Below, in pieces: positions 19,179 to 28,144 of a stretch of DNA of 30,991 bases (position 1 is its first letter; each line of letters opens with the position of its first letter). The translations under genes were made by a program, and so were the position numbers. This DNA comes from Parasitella parasitica. Its lineage: Eukaryota > Mucoromycota > Mucoromycetes > Mucorales > Mucoraceae. The notes below the pieces were generated by a model. It was given only the letters and a program-made list of their open reading frames with translations, was not told where the DNA came from and did no database searches. The stretch is from assembly GCA_025201805.1 (NCBI GenBank), contig MU619391.1, positions 25,902 through 56,892 on the forward strand, read 5' to 3'.

Positions 19179-19295
19179 ATGCCCATCAGGGCTGGCGTTT
19201 TGTTGACAATTGTCATGGGTTGCTTGACGTGTTATTTCAGTTACATAACTGCATTGCGTTATCCCCATATCCAAAAGACTAAATATGGTGTATAG
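19179..19295 (+). CDS. 38-residue single-span membrane microprotein candidate
   Basis: The ATG at 19179 opens a 38-residue frame: a short N terminus (MPIRAG), a hydrophobic span (VLLTIVMGCLTCYFSYITAL), and a basic tail (RYPHIQKTKYGV). This layout resembles small single-span subunits or assembly factors of mitochondrial complexes, but I cannot match a family. It is divergent from the zinc-knuckle gene, 135 bp ATG to ATG, with CCAAT near 19128 and TATTTTTAA at 19144-19152 upstream. It could also be a chance frame. Confidence 0.4.
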   Translation: MPIRAGVLLTIVMGCLTCYFSYITALRYPHIQKTKYGV

Positions 19296-20207
19296 CATAG
19301 ACCGTCGATATTGACATGTACAAGACCTAGATTTTTCTAAAATGGTCATTAAACAAGTTATATAACAGCATTCCCCCTAAATTCCTTTCCTCTCTCTCTC
19401 TCTCTCTTCAGCCTTTCATTACATGCAGACCATACCAAAATTAGCGAGTAGACTTTAAGAGCCAGTCTAAGCTATTAGACATTGATTCAATGCTGCTAGT
19501 TCAATCAATTCCCTGAAAGACTTTTGTAATCAAACAAGCGAGGTGGTGATGACCAACCCTAAATAAAGAAATCAACGATAAAGACTTGAAAAAAGGCCCA
19601 TTGACCATTGTAGTCAATAATGAACTTTTACACTGGTTATACAGGACATACATTATCTTGAACAAATTGATCTCCCTGCGTTTTTTTTGTCATGAGCGAG
19701 GAATTCGATCCATTGATTTCCCCAATGATAAGGATTAAAAGGGGAATTTGATTGTATTACCCAACATATCTCGTGATCAAATGGACATAGTTACATGTGC
19801 TGCTTGTCTGTATGAAGTGCACTCATTATAACCTTGATGGGTTTCGCGACGGGTCTAGAACTGTTCGAATGCCATATGCTTGCAAACAAGTTGTGAAGAT
19901 CTACAATATTCCCCTTGTTTCTATCTTTATCAACTGCCATAATTGATACGTGATAATCGTTTCTCCATTGCGCATTTTACATAAATAGATCATCCTCGCC
20001 ACCCCCCTTTTTTTTTACATGTAATCTTGTCAAACAAAGCTGTAGAGTCATTTTTGCTGTTGTGCTTGTGTTTGTACATTCGCTCGACCATAATTTTATT
20101 ATTTTAACCATGTGAACTAAGAAAACATCCTTGTGTTTAAAGAAGGATTTCATACATATACGACACGAGAGGAGAGTTGGATTTGCTGTAATGAGCGAAC
20201 AACGACT
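19296..20207. other. Intergenic, no gene seen
   Basis: About 0.9 kb with a CT microsatellite (about 19391-19410) and a T-run near 20007. A GTTCGAAT string at about 19862 resembles a tRNA T-arm, but no cloverleaf could be built around it. The right end is the terminator side of eL39. Confidence 0.55.
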
Positions 20208-20619
20208 TTAGATGTTCAACTTGGTGTGGCGCCAGTTACGTCTCTTAGCATTCCAACTGCGTCAACAAAGTAAAGGACAGAGTGAGCTTCCATAATGGGC
20301 GTCTTCTATGTGAGTTTAATCTTACCGAATCTTGGTGTCAGTCTTAAGACGGAACCAGTGGGGCAAAGGGCGGTTTTGCTTCTTGGCCTTGCCAAGCTTG
20401 ACCTTGGTGATGAAAGACTTTTGAGAAGGCTACATATGGCATTCAAAGAATTTCGTTAATATCTCTCTCGATTAAAGCATCTCGTTTTTTTTTTTCGCTT
20501 CAATGTCCATCAATCCATCAAGAGCTGTATGTCCAATCCATCAAACAAGTTGCCTCTCTTTTCCCTGTCCATCATGACCTCCCCTCCCATTCTTATTAAC
20601 CACTATCTATCCTTACCAT
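20208..20619 (-). CDS. RPL39: 60S ribosomal protein eL39
   Basis: Three exons on the minus strand: 20619-20617 (the ATG alone), 20429-20326 and 20256-20208, giving exactly 51 residues as in other eukaryotes. Exon 2 reads [20 protein letters not shown] then [14 protein letters not shown]; exon 3 gives [15 protein letters not shown], matching the eL39 pattern (PSHKTF...KQNRP.P.W.R..T...IR.N.KRR.WRRTKL). The ATG is followed directly by GTAAGG, so the first coding exon is only the initiator codon. eL39 lines the polypeptide exit tunnel of the large subunit. Intron 1 is 187 nt, longer than nearly all other introns here. Confidence 0.96.
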
Positions 20620-21308
20620 TTCGAAAGGCGATGTATGCGAGAAGAGGAGGTTCTTCACGTTTGCTGCTTACATTACACATCAAATAACATTCGGCACTGC
20701 GGATTTGTAAAAAAGAAAAAAAAAAAACTTGTGTCTAATCGGACATGTTCCGGACCGTTTACTCACATCTATCCGGGAGGATCTGATTACTTATAATGCT
20801 CTACTCCTTTGGATATAGCTCCAGGCTCACTAGAAAAAAACATGTGTAATTCACTCGAGCTATCATTCTGCTTGTAAAAAAAAAACAAAAAATCTTAAAA
20901 AAACTGAATTAATAGCAATTTCTCAGAGTTTAATCGGAAAAATCTGCAATAGTTGTAAAAGGACCATCTGAAGCGATTAAGCATCAACATTAGAGGGATT
21001 CAATTGAATGCAAATCATGCCCAGCACGAGTAAAACAGCCTTCATTCCGTATTGTAGCATCTTGGTATGCTTAGGTATTATTTATTTGTACATTTAAGCA
21101 ATCAATGCTTCTTGCTCCAAACTACAAAAAACCTTGAAAATATGCAGTACTCTTTCGCATTCATGTATACATATAATCTCTGTTAACTAAAAAAACACAT
21201 TTGTGATACATCGAGGATGAAGTAATTCTTCTCAAAATAGCTTTTTATTATTATACCAATCTCGTAATTGATGCGTTAAAGAGGTTCATTTGAAAATTAT
21301 TAACCAAT
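20620..21308. other. Intergenic: eL39 promoter and eS26 3' flank
   Basis: About 690 bp, AT-rich, with a pyrimidine/purine-rich part next to the eL39 start and A-runs. It holds the eL39 promoter; no other gene is visible. Confidence 0.6.
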
Positions 21309-22004
21309 TTAAGCCTTGTTGGCAGCCTGTCAAAATGTAAACTTAGTCAAAAGCTGATGTGTACTGCTATATTCGAGTTTACCTTCTGGAATCTGAATCT
21401 AGGAGGAGGGAGACGGTTACGACGGTCAGTGGCAGAACGAACACGGACGACACGAGCGTGAATAGCACAAGAGATACAGTAGTGGAGCTTAACGTACAAC
21501 TTGGGGATAGCATACTCTATATTTTTTTTTTTTTTTTTTTAAAAAAAAAATGTCGGTTAATGATCTTATTTTACAAGTTGTTTGTGCACTGAAAATTACC
21601 CTCATAGATGGAAGCTTCTTGGAGATCACGGACAGCAGCAGCTTCAACCATGTTGCGGATGGTGAAACGCTTGATGGCCTTGTCCTTGGGGACACAACGG
21701 AAGCAGTTGATACAACGAACATACTTGTTGTGGCCACGACCGTGCTTGTTACGTCCGTTATTTCTTCTCTTGCAAGTCTATAGTAATGCTATTTAGTAAC
21801 TGTGCCTTTTAATAGCAGCACGGAAAATGTCAAGACGATCAAGGGCAGTGGCATGTTCGACATCCAAATTATCCAAACATCCAATCAACGACAATCAATA
21901 ATGTCTACTTTTATCATCCATCCTTTTGTATCGTTGTCTTTAATGCCCTTCATACATGCTCTTCACTTCCATGCGGTAAATCTGTTTGAACCAAAACGTA
22001 CCAT
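21309..22004 (-). CDS. RPS26: 40S ribosomal protein eS26
   Basis: Four exons on the minus strand: 22004-22002 (the ATG alone), 21777-21600, 21516-21383 and 21326-21309, giving 110 residues. The N terminus becomes [17 protein letters not shown], then [70 protein letters not shown] and the short tail AANKA. The two CxxC pairs (CINC and CISC) are the eS26 zinc ligands. The protein sits at the mRNA exit channel of the small subunit. Exon 1 contains only the initiator codon followed by GTACGT, as in the neighbouring eL39 gene. Intron 1 is 224 nt, the longest in the window; intron 2 contains a long A/T run. It is divergent from the THP3/LENG8-like gene. Confidence 0.95.
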
Positions 22005-22260
22005 ATTGATAGATGAACGAAGAAGTTGAGAGAGAGTTTCCCTTGGGGTTGCCTGCTGGCTGCAACTTTACCTCTCCTCCTGACATTGCCGCTGGACAGT
22101 TTTTTTGATTCTCAACTGCAAGTTTTGCGGATCGGATTTCCTCTATGATGCTTGTCCGGATATCAATTAGGTCTGTATGCAATTGGCCAAGACGCAAAAA
22201 TCTTTAATGGAGCTTCAAGCAAATGCTTCTTGTTAGTACTGTTGGATAGTTTCGAGTATT
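22005..22260. promoter_or_regulatory. Divergent promoter region of eS26 and the THP3/LENG8-like gene
   Basis: Only 256 bp separate the two start codons. The region includes a minus-strand open stretch (about 22062-22197) bracketed by TACTAAC, an AAAG acceptor-like site and a GAG/GTAAAG donor-like site, which could be a non-coding or alternative upstream exon of eS26. Confidence 0.55.
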
Positions 22261-24089
22261 ATGAGTAAACAACCTCAGTATATAGTTGTTAATAGAGGAA
22301 AGAAAAAAAGGGCCGTTGCCCCTGCTGTGAAAAAACACATGGAGGTGGACAACGAAGAAGACGCATGGCCAAGCAGTTTAAAGTAAGAAAGAATGAAATG
22401 CTGCGTTGGTGAAATCTTTGTTGAGCCTTTTTGTAGAGAGTATGTTACGAATTCCTTTTCGAATTGCATGCCTGATATGAAGAAGACATTGGAAGCACAA
22501 CTAAAAGCCATCGTCAAACAAGCAAAGAATACGGATATGATGGACGTGATTGACTGGAATACCAGAGATTTACCGAGGTATTATGTCAACTTTTGTCCAG
22601 CAAAAAACCAAGTATATACTGACTATTTTTTCAGCGCATGTATAACTACCAAGAACCCCAATTCTGTGGATCTATTTCACAAACAGTGAGCAATTTCATT
22701 ATTTTCGTATGCAATTTATTTAATTTTTCTTTTATGTATACATAGAGCAAAAATAGGAACCAAAAAAGCAACATCCACTTTAGGTAACATAGAACTAACA
22801 CCAACAGAAGAGAGAAAACGGCAGCTTCGTGCAATGCGATTTCAGAGCGATGTACCGGCAACACCGGCCATTGCTCAGCCAGCAAAGAAAAAGAAAAAAT
22901 CGATTACGCCCATCATTTGGGGTAACGAAGCAGAAACAGACTTGAATAATGTTATTGTTGGAACAAGCACTGAACTAGAGAAACCTTACTTTAGATTAAC
23001 GTCTGTAAGTTTATCCATACTGCTTTATTAATGGAGGATGGCATTTGACTTGGGCTATATCAGGCAGCAGATCCTACCACAGTTAGACCGCTCAATATTC
23101 TAAAGAAAGCCTTTAAAATGTTACGATCGAAATGGAGAGAAGATGGCAATTACTCATACATTTGCGAACAATTCAAGTCAATGCGACAGGATTTGACTGT
23201 AATGGATATATACAACCGTTTGAATACTTGAAATTTTGGCTAAAATAACGAGTTTTTTCAGGTACAAAGAATTCGCACTGATTTCACTGTTCGAGTATAT
23301 GAAACCCATGCACGAATCGCTTTAGAAAAGGTATTTTTATACAGCAGACATTTTGCTATCAGCTTGCTCATATATACATGAACTAGGGAGATATTGGAGA
23401 GTATAATCAATGCCAAACACAACTAAAATACCTTTATGAACAGAATATCCCTGGTTGTGAGGATGAATTTTTAGCTTATAGAATCTTGTATATGCTGTTT
23501 TCTCAAAACCAGTCTAGTAAGAAATGAAAATGGAGAGGGACCTTTGGATATGATGACAGCAGCAAGCAGTACTTACTTTGTGTGCAATATATATAGATAT
23601 CAATGCTATGCTGGAAGAAATGTGCGATGTGGGATTAGAAAATCATGCTGAATGTGTACAGCATGCCTTAATGGTGCGATCTACACTAGCTAAAGGAAAT
23701 TACCACAGGTTTTTCAGGCTGTATGAGACTGCACCTAACATGGGAGGCTATTTAATGGATCAGTTTGTTGGTAGAAAGAGAATCGACGCATTGATTGTAA
23801 TGTGTAAAGCGTAGGTTTAGTTTAGTATCTATTTATATATATATATACATATCCCTTATCTTTGATGAATATCAATTTTAGGTATAAAATGGGTATACCA
23901 CTATCTTATGTTGCAAAAGAACTCTCCTTTGGTAGCATGAAAGCACTAGTAAAGTTCCTTCGAGAACATGGTATCAAGCAGTTGGCTAGCAAGATCAAAG
24001 ATAGCATGCTTGATAGTAAATCTGCTCTGCCTGCATTGATGGCTCAGAGCAAAAATTATAATAAAGTGGACATTAAGGGACAGATTTAA
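22261..24089 (+). CDS. SAC3/GANP-domain protein, THP3 / LENG8-like
   Basis: Nine exons: 22261-22382, 22437-22577, 22635-22685, 22746-23004, 23064-23198, 23262-23330, 23387-23516, 23597-23810 and 23882-24089, giving 442 residues with all phases consistent. The N-terminal part is charged with a basic KKKKKS stretch (nuclear-localisation-like). The SAC3/GANP domain begins near residue 205: [79 protein letters not shown], then [20 protein letters not shown] and a winged-helix-like end. This order matches LENG8 and yeast Thp3, which act with Csn12 in transcription elongation and mRNA maturation. It is a nuclear scaffold rather than an enzyme. Divergent from eS26. Confidence 0.88.
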
Positions 24090-24647
24090 GTCACTTCAAA
24101 TAGCCAACATTACTTCTGTTGCTAATTGTGCTATACATTTCAGTATTAGAAACACACTCAACGTCAATTACGATGTCATTCCGCAAAAGGTGCTTTATGA
24201 AAGGTCTTGCATTAAATCTGAAATGGAAACATCACTTCATATTTACTGATATACTCATGCATACCTATAAAACTTCAAGTCTGTGACGAAAACCGACTTT
24301 TGCTTCACGCAGCAAAGTGTATAACCAACAATCTGCTACTGTGAAATATCTATCGGCTATATATGAAGTATTATAATTCTGTAAATACAAGCATAAATAT
24401 CCTTAAATATCAATATTAGGCTTACTTTTTTCACGACTTGAAGGCCTAATGTCTAATCTTTTTGGTCCATTCACGAACTTAGAGTCGTACCAAATGATTT
24501 CCCAGAACTTGTAGTTCCTGTCTGATGCATTTTTACCAAGAATGAAAAATCGACAGTTTCGAGTGAGGACTTATAAACAAAAGTTGATGGATTTACTTAT
24601 TTTCTGAATTTGGTCTTAAAAACGTGGATTTTTCTTATGGTATACAC
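24090..24647. other. Intergenic with a decayed minus-strand reading frame next to the transposon
   Basis: The first part is the 3' flank of the THP3-like gene. From about 24588 down to 24402 on the minus strand a frame is open and protein-like (NASDRNYKFWEIIWYDSKF, then VNGPKRLDIRPSSREKSKPN), ending in a stop, without an ATG start. It abuts the left end of the MULE and may be the C-terminal part of a gene broken by the insertion. Not identified. Confidence 0.45.
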
Positions 24648-24913
24648 GGTCTTTCCATATCAAAAAGTCGCATTTTAAGATTTTTGCTTGTCGTTTTAGT
24701 ATTTTAAATGAGCAATTTTAACCGAGTAGTATTTAAGGACAGGACAGAAAAGGAGGATTAAGAGATGAAGGTGAAAGGGCTTGATGTACGATTAAGGAAA
24801 TTAGTTACAATGGAATATTATTTGAATCAGCTTGGATATATAAGTTGAGACGTTTTAAGCGAAGAGAAGCCAGCCGCGAATACTGATATCAAAAAGGGAA
24901 AAAAGAAATACAT
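24648..24913 (+). repeat. Left terminal inverted repeat of the MULE
   Basis: Matches the reverse complement of 27855-28144 along its whole length. Identical blocks include CTTGTCGTTTTAGTATTTTA, AATGAGCAATTT, AACCGAGTAGTATTTAAGGAC, TGGAATATTATTTGAATCAG and GAATACTGAT. Differences are point changes and small indels. Confidence 0.92.
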
Positions 24914-25247
24914 GTTTTATTTTGTATTCACACATACACACATGTTGTATAAATATTTAAAGATAAGACTGAAATGAAGGTGCTTTGGGTATACATGTTG
25001 AGAGAAAGTAGCTTATAAGCTAAGTCAGCCATAATAAATACGAATTGACGATAAAGTTGAAGAAAGAACTGGAATGAAAACGTATATAAAAAAAGAGATA
25101 TATATACATAATTCTCATTTATTAAAACTTCGAATGCAAGCAAGATAACCTTACTTTTGACTGAAAACAGCGCGAAGACAGGTTAAATCAGATTCAACGC
25201 AATTGCAATAATTTTTTGTTCGTTTTCATTTTCGTTATTGTAAAAAG

Positions 25248-25288
25248 GCTGCCACAGGGGACAGGGGAAGGGCTGCCACTGAGGACAG
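25248..25288. repeat. Short G-rich direct duplication
   Basis: Two near-identical units, GGCTGCCACAGGGGACAG and GGCTGCCACTGAGGACAG, separated by a few bases, stand out in an AT-rich spacer of the MULE. Confidence 0.7.
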
Positions 25289-25489
25289 AAGATAAATTAC
25301 AAAATTTTGAAATAGGAAAGAGGCAACATAGGCGATTATAAATTTTAAGAATCTAATGATGAAATTTATTGCCTACTTCAGATAAAGGTTTCCTCACAAA
25401 TGCAAAATATATATGATTTGAACAAGTAATAATAAATGTTTGTTCAATTAAATAAAAAAAAAAAATTTTTAGGAGCAGTAGGAGACATA

Positions 25490-26750
25490 GCATTGTCGTA
25501 GATATTTTCCGTTAGAAGAAGATTAGCAGTTATGTTATCTAACATACTTTTACTACGCTAGTACTTGCCAAGAAAACGATTAGCTTTTTCCGTCATTCGA
25601 GCAAACGTATTGACAAAGGTTTCGAGAGAAACGGTACTATTGTCACTTTTTAAATCGAGTCAAGTGTTTGGATTAGCATCCAAAGAAGTACAAGCAGGGA
25701 TATTAATCATCTTGACACGGGATATGAGAAAGATGTGTTTACATAACCCAATTTGATCGGGAAATGAGCAAGAGTCAAGATGATTGCTTTCACGACGAAG
25801 AGAATAAAATATATCAAAAGTGGTAAACGATTTGCAATAAAAAACCTGTATAAAAAAACATACATAAAATACACCATAAGATATAACTAAAAGCAACATA
25901 CGTTATTAACATCATCTTCGGAAACCATGTGGACAGCTTCATCAATATCAATACTATCGACAAAAAAAATTGACTGGTACCATAGTAAACACGCAGAACA
26001 TCTTGTCTATAATCTTAACAACCAAACTATTCAAGTGTCTGTCGATTACATTTTGAACATCATGATAGTTATTCAGAAGAGCAGGAGGAAAAGTGTTGTA
26101 AATGGAATTGGTCTCAAGGTCATAAGTTCGTCTTCATTTAAACGAATCACTCCCTTGATTGACTTCCAATCCTTGTATTTCTCGACAGCATCTTCAATTC
26201 GTTGCTTGATCTCAGAGGAAAGACGAGATGCTTTTGCTAATTCTTCAGGATCTAGGGGGCCATGGTTGATATGCTTCCATCTGTAAACAACGTCAGCATT
26301 ACCATTGAAGTATTATTATTTTTTTGAAAAAGGCTAGCAGTGCAGCCAATTTCATAGAAAGGGCAACCTTTTTTTTTTGCACCTTGGCCTACTCAGCAGC
26401 AGTATTCTCTACAGAAAATGATCAAAGTGCGTTTTTATTATTTAGATGTATACTTTATCACTTTTCTTATTGTGAGGAGAAAGAGCATGATCACAGCGAT
26501 AATAATTTTAAACAACCCAAAATCGACCTTCACTTGCAAATTTTTGGTCATATTTAGCTTTGGAGATGTTCTTTTATGATAGGTCCAGGTAGCATGCTTA
26601 TTCAGTACGTCTTCCTTGTAAGATGCAAATGAAGTCTCAGATTCTAAGTTAACCGTTATTTTTACTACATATGTGTATTTAGATTCTTCATGAAGTCTAT
26701 ATTTCGTGTTTATGATGATAATATTATTCTTTACTGAGGAGGGTAGCATA
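25490..26750 (-). pseudogene. Decayed MULE transposase with SWIM-type zinc finger
   Basis: Recognisable pieces lie in order on the minus strand but in different frames. An N-terminal segment (SETSFASYKEDVLNKHATWT) is near 26660-26540. A segment typical of mucoralean MULE proteins (WKHINHGPLDPEELAKASRL, then SSEIKQRIEDAVEKYKDWKS) is near 26295-26125. DIDEAVHMVSEDDVNN is near 25955-25905, and a SWIM-like finger (CSFPDQIGLCKHIFLISRV) near 25800-25690. The central catalytic DDE part appears deleted between the second and third pieces. Stops and frameshifts break it in several places. In the SWIM finger the second Cys of CxC is Phe. Non-functional; identification rests on pattern memory of the family and on the surrounding inverted repeats. 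Confidence 0.75.
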
Positions 26751-27068
26751 AACTAAGTGCAAAAAGTGCAGCAGTAACACCAGGGACACGACTATAAAAT
26801 TAAGGGCGTGGTTATTTGCACATGAAAATGTACGCTACTGAGAAAAAGTGGGTACTTGAAAGTGATTATATCAATTGGGCCGAAGTCTAGTAGTATTTTT
26901 TCTTTCTTTCGGACCACCACAATGAAACTTTGTTGTACTTGTTATGTCAAAAGTCTGATAAAATAAATCTGCCAAAGATTTACACTTTTATTCATAATAC
27001 ATCTCTCGATGTATTATATACACATTCATTACACTAGAGTTCTATTGTCTAGCTGCATAATGTAAATC

Positions 27069-27648
27069 ATGACTACCCATGATTTACTGTAAGACCCTGG
27101 GACTGATCTGAGATCCTGATGTGAGACCTTGCCATGTTATTGATATAACAGTACTAATCGAAATCTTTCGGTTACGTTAACAGAGATTAACTGTGCTGAC
27201 ACCGCTGATACCATCGAATCATGGCTCCGAAGCCTTGATCTTGCTGAACCCTTTGAACACTTCAGGATCTTGAAAGATAAACCGTAGGTATTCAAAATCA
27301 CGGAATTTCAATGTACTTATCGCTTTTGTCGTATACTGTTCTAGATATGCGTTTCTACATTTTACAACTAAGGAGAATGCACGCAGATTCTTCCAGAGAT
27401 ACGGAAATAAGAAGCTTGTTGAAGGTAGGAGCACGAGGGTATTGCCATCCGTTGATTGGAATGGAAGACCAATCTCATATGAAATCCCTTTAAACATACC
27501 AGTATCAAACCCACCAACAGTGTCAAACCTACCACCAGTATCAAGTCCACCACCAGTATCAAACCGACCATCAGTGTCAAACCCATCACCAGTATCAAAC
27601 CTACCAGAAATCAGAGTCAAGGCCACCATGTTAAAGTCATCTTGCTAG
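27069..27648 (+). CDS. RRM-like RNA-binding protein with proline repeats, carried by the MULE
   Basis: Three exons, 27069-27088, 27152-27283 and 27345-27648, give 151 residues with consistent phases (donors GTAAGA and GTAGGT; acceptors ACAG and CTAG). After MTTHDLLTNRN the fold reads LSVTLTEINCADTADTIESW, LRSLDLAEPFEHFRILKDKP, YAFLHFTTKENARRFFQRYG: a beta strand, helix, beta strand, an RNP1-like YAFLHF strand and a helix, i.e. an RRM. Then come VLPSVDWNGRPIS and six VSNPPP-type repeats. The frame ends at 27648, but in another frame the next bases encode a heptad-like end (SKIHEHEATIHRLRAKIQEG), preceded by one stop. The ancestral protein was therefore probably longer, with a coiled-coil tail lost by a 1-nt shift. 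Transcribed away from the transposase, towards the right end. Confidence 0.68.
27501..27608. repeat. 18-bp minisatellite, six copies, coding
   Basis: Six tandem units of the type AGTATCAAACCCACCACC with point changes, encoding VSNPPP-like hexapeptides on the plus strand. The minus strand is also open through it (Gly/Phe/Asp/Thr repeats). Confidence 0.92.
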
Positions 27649-27854
27649 GAGCAGATATTGATGATCTATAAAGTAAAATTCACGAGCATGAGGCAACAAT
27701 ACACCGTTTACGAGCAAAAATTCAGGAAGGCGAAATCAAACAACGTAAATTAAATTACTGAGCCAAATACTTTCACACTCATGTTCAAATAAATAAATAT
27801 GTGTATGTTTATGTATGTAAATGTTTTGTGATTACTTTTGAAATGGATATAAAA

Positions 27855-28144
27855 AAACGTGTATTTCTTTTTCTTCTTTTTGACATCAGTATTCACGGCA
27901 GGCTTCTCTTCGCTCAATAACGTCTCAGCTTATTTACCTAAGCTGATTCAAATAATATTCCATTATAACTAATTTCCAAACTCGTACATCAAGTTCGTTC
28001 GCCTACATCATTTCGACACCTTCTTCATCTCTTTATCCTCCTTTTCCGTCCAGTCCTTAAATACTACTCGGTTGAAATTGCTCATTTAAAATACTAAAAC
28101 GACAAGTAAAATCTTTAAATGCGACTTGTTGATATGGGAAGACC
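27855..28144 (-). repeat. Right terminal inverted repeat of the MULE
   Basis: Reverse complement matches 24648-24913. It has about 20 extra bases in the middle (near 27998-28030) relative to the left copy and scattered substitutions elsewhere. It ends in a perfect 8-bp palindrome with a 4-nt loop (28131-28150). Confidence 0.92.

Larger units (their letters stand above)
24648..28144. mobile_element. Mutator-like (MULE) DNA transposon, non-autonomous, with an RRM-like passenger gene
   Basis: About 3.5 kb bounded by long inverted repeats (24648-24913 and 27855-28144) that begin GGTCTTTCC and GGTCTTCCC. Internal content, left to right: AT-rich spacer with a short G-rich duplication, a minus-strand decayed transposase with a SWIM-type zinc finger, a spacer, and a plus-strand three-exon RRM-like gene. 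Long inverted repeats plus a SWIM finger are the hallmarks of the Mutator superfamily. The 9-bp flanks do not match (GGTATACAC left, CATATCCTT right), so target-site duplications are lost or the ends are slightly misplaced. It looks unable to move by itself because the central transposase region is missing. Confidence 0.85.

Noticed and set aside
17926-19484. Shared string TAAGCTATTAGACAT near 17942 and 19470
   Set aside because: Only about 15 bases match and the flanks differ; not enough to call a repeat family.
19855-19885. GTTCGAAT string resembling a tRNA T-arm
   Set aside because: No A-box at the proper distance and no acceptor stem could be paired.
20430-20616. Possible C/D snoRNA in the first intron of eL39 (ATGATGG string)
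   Set aside because: A C-box-like string is present but no CUGA D box or terminal stem was found.
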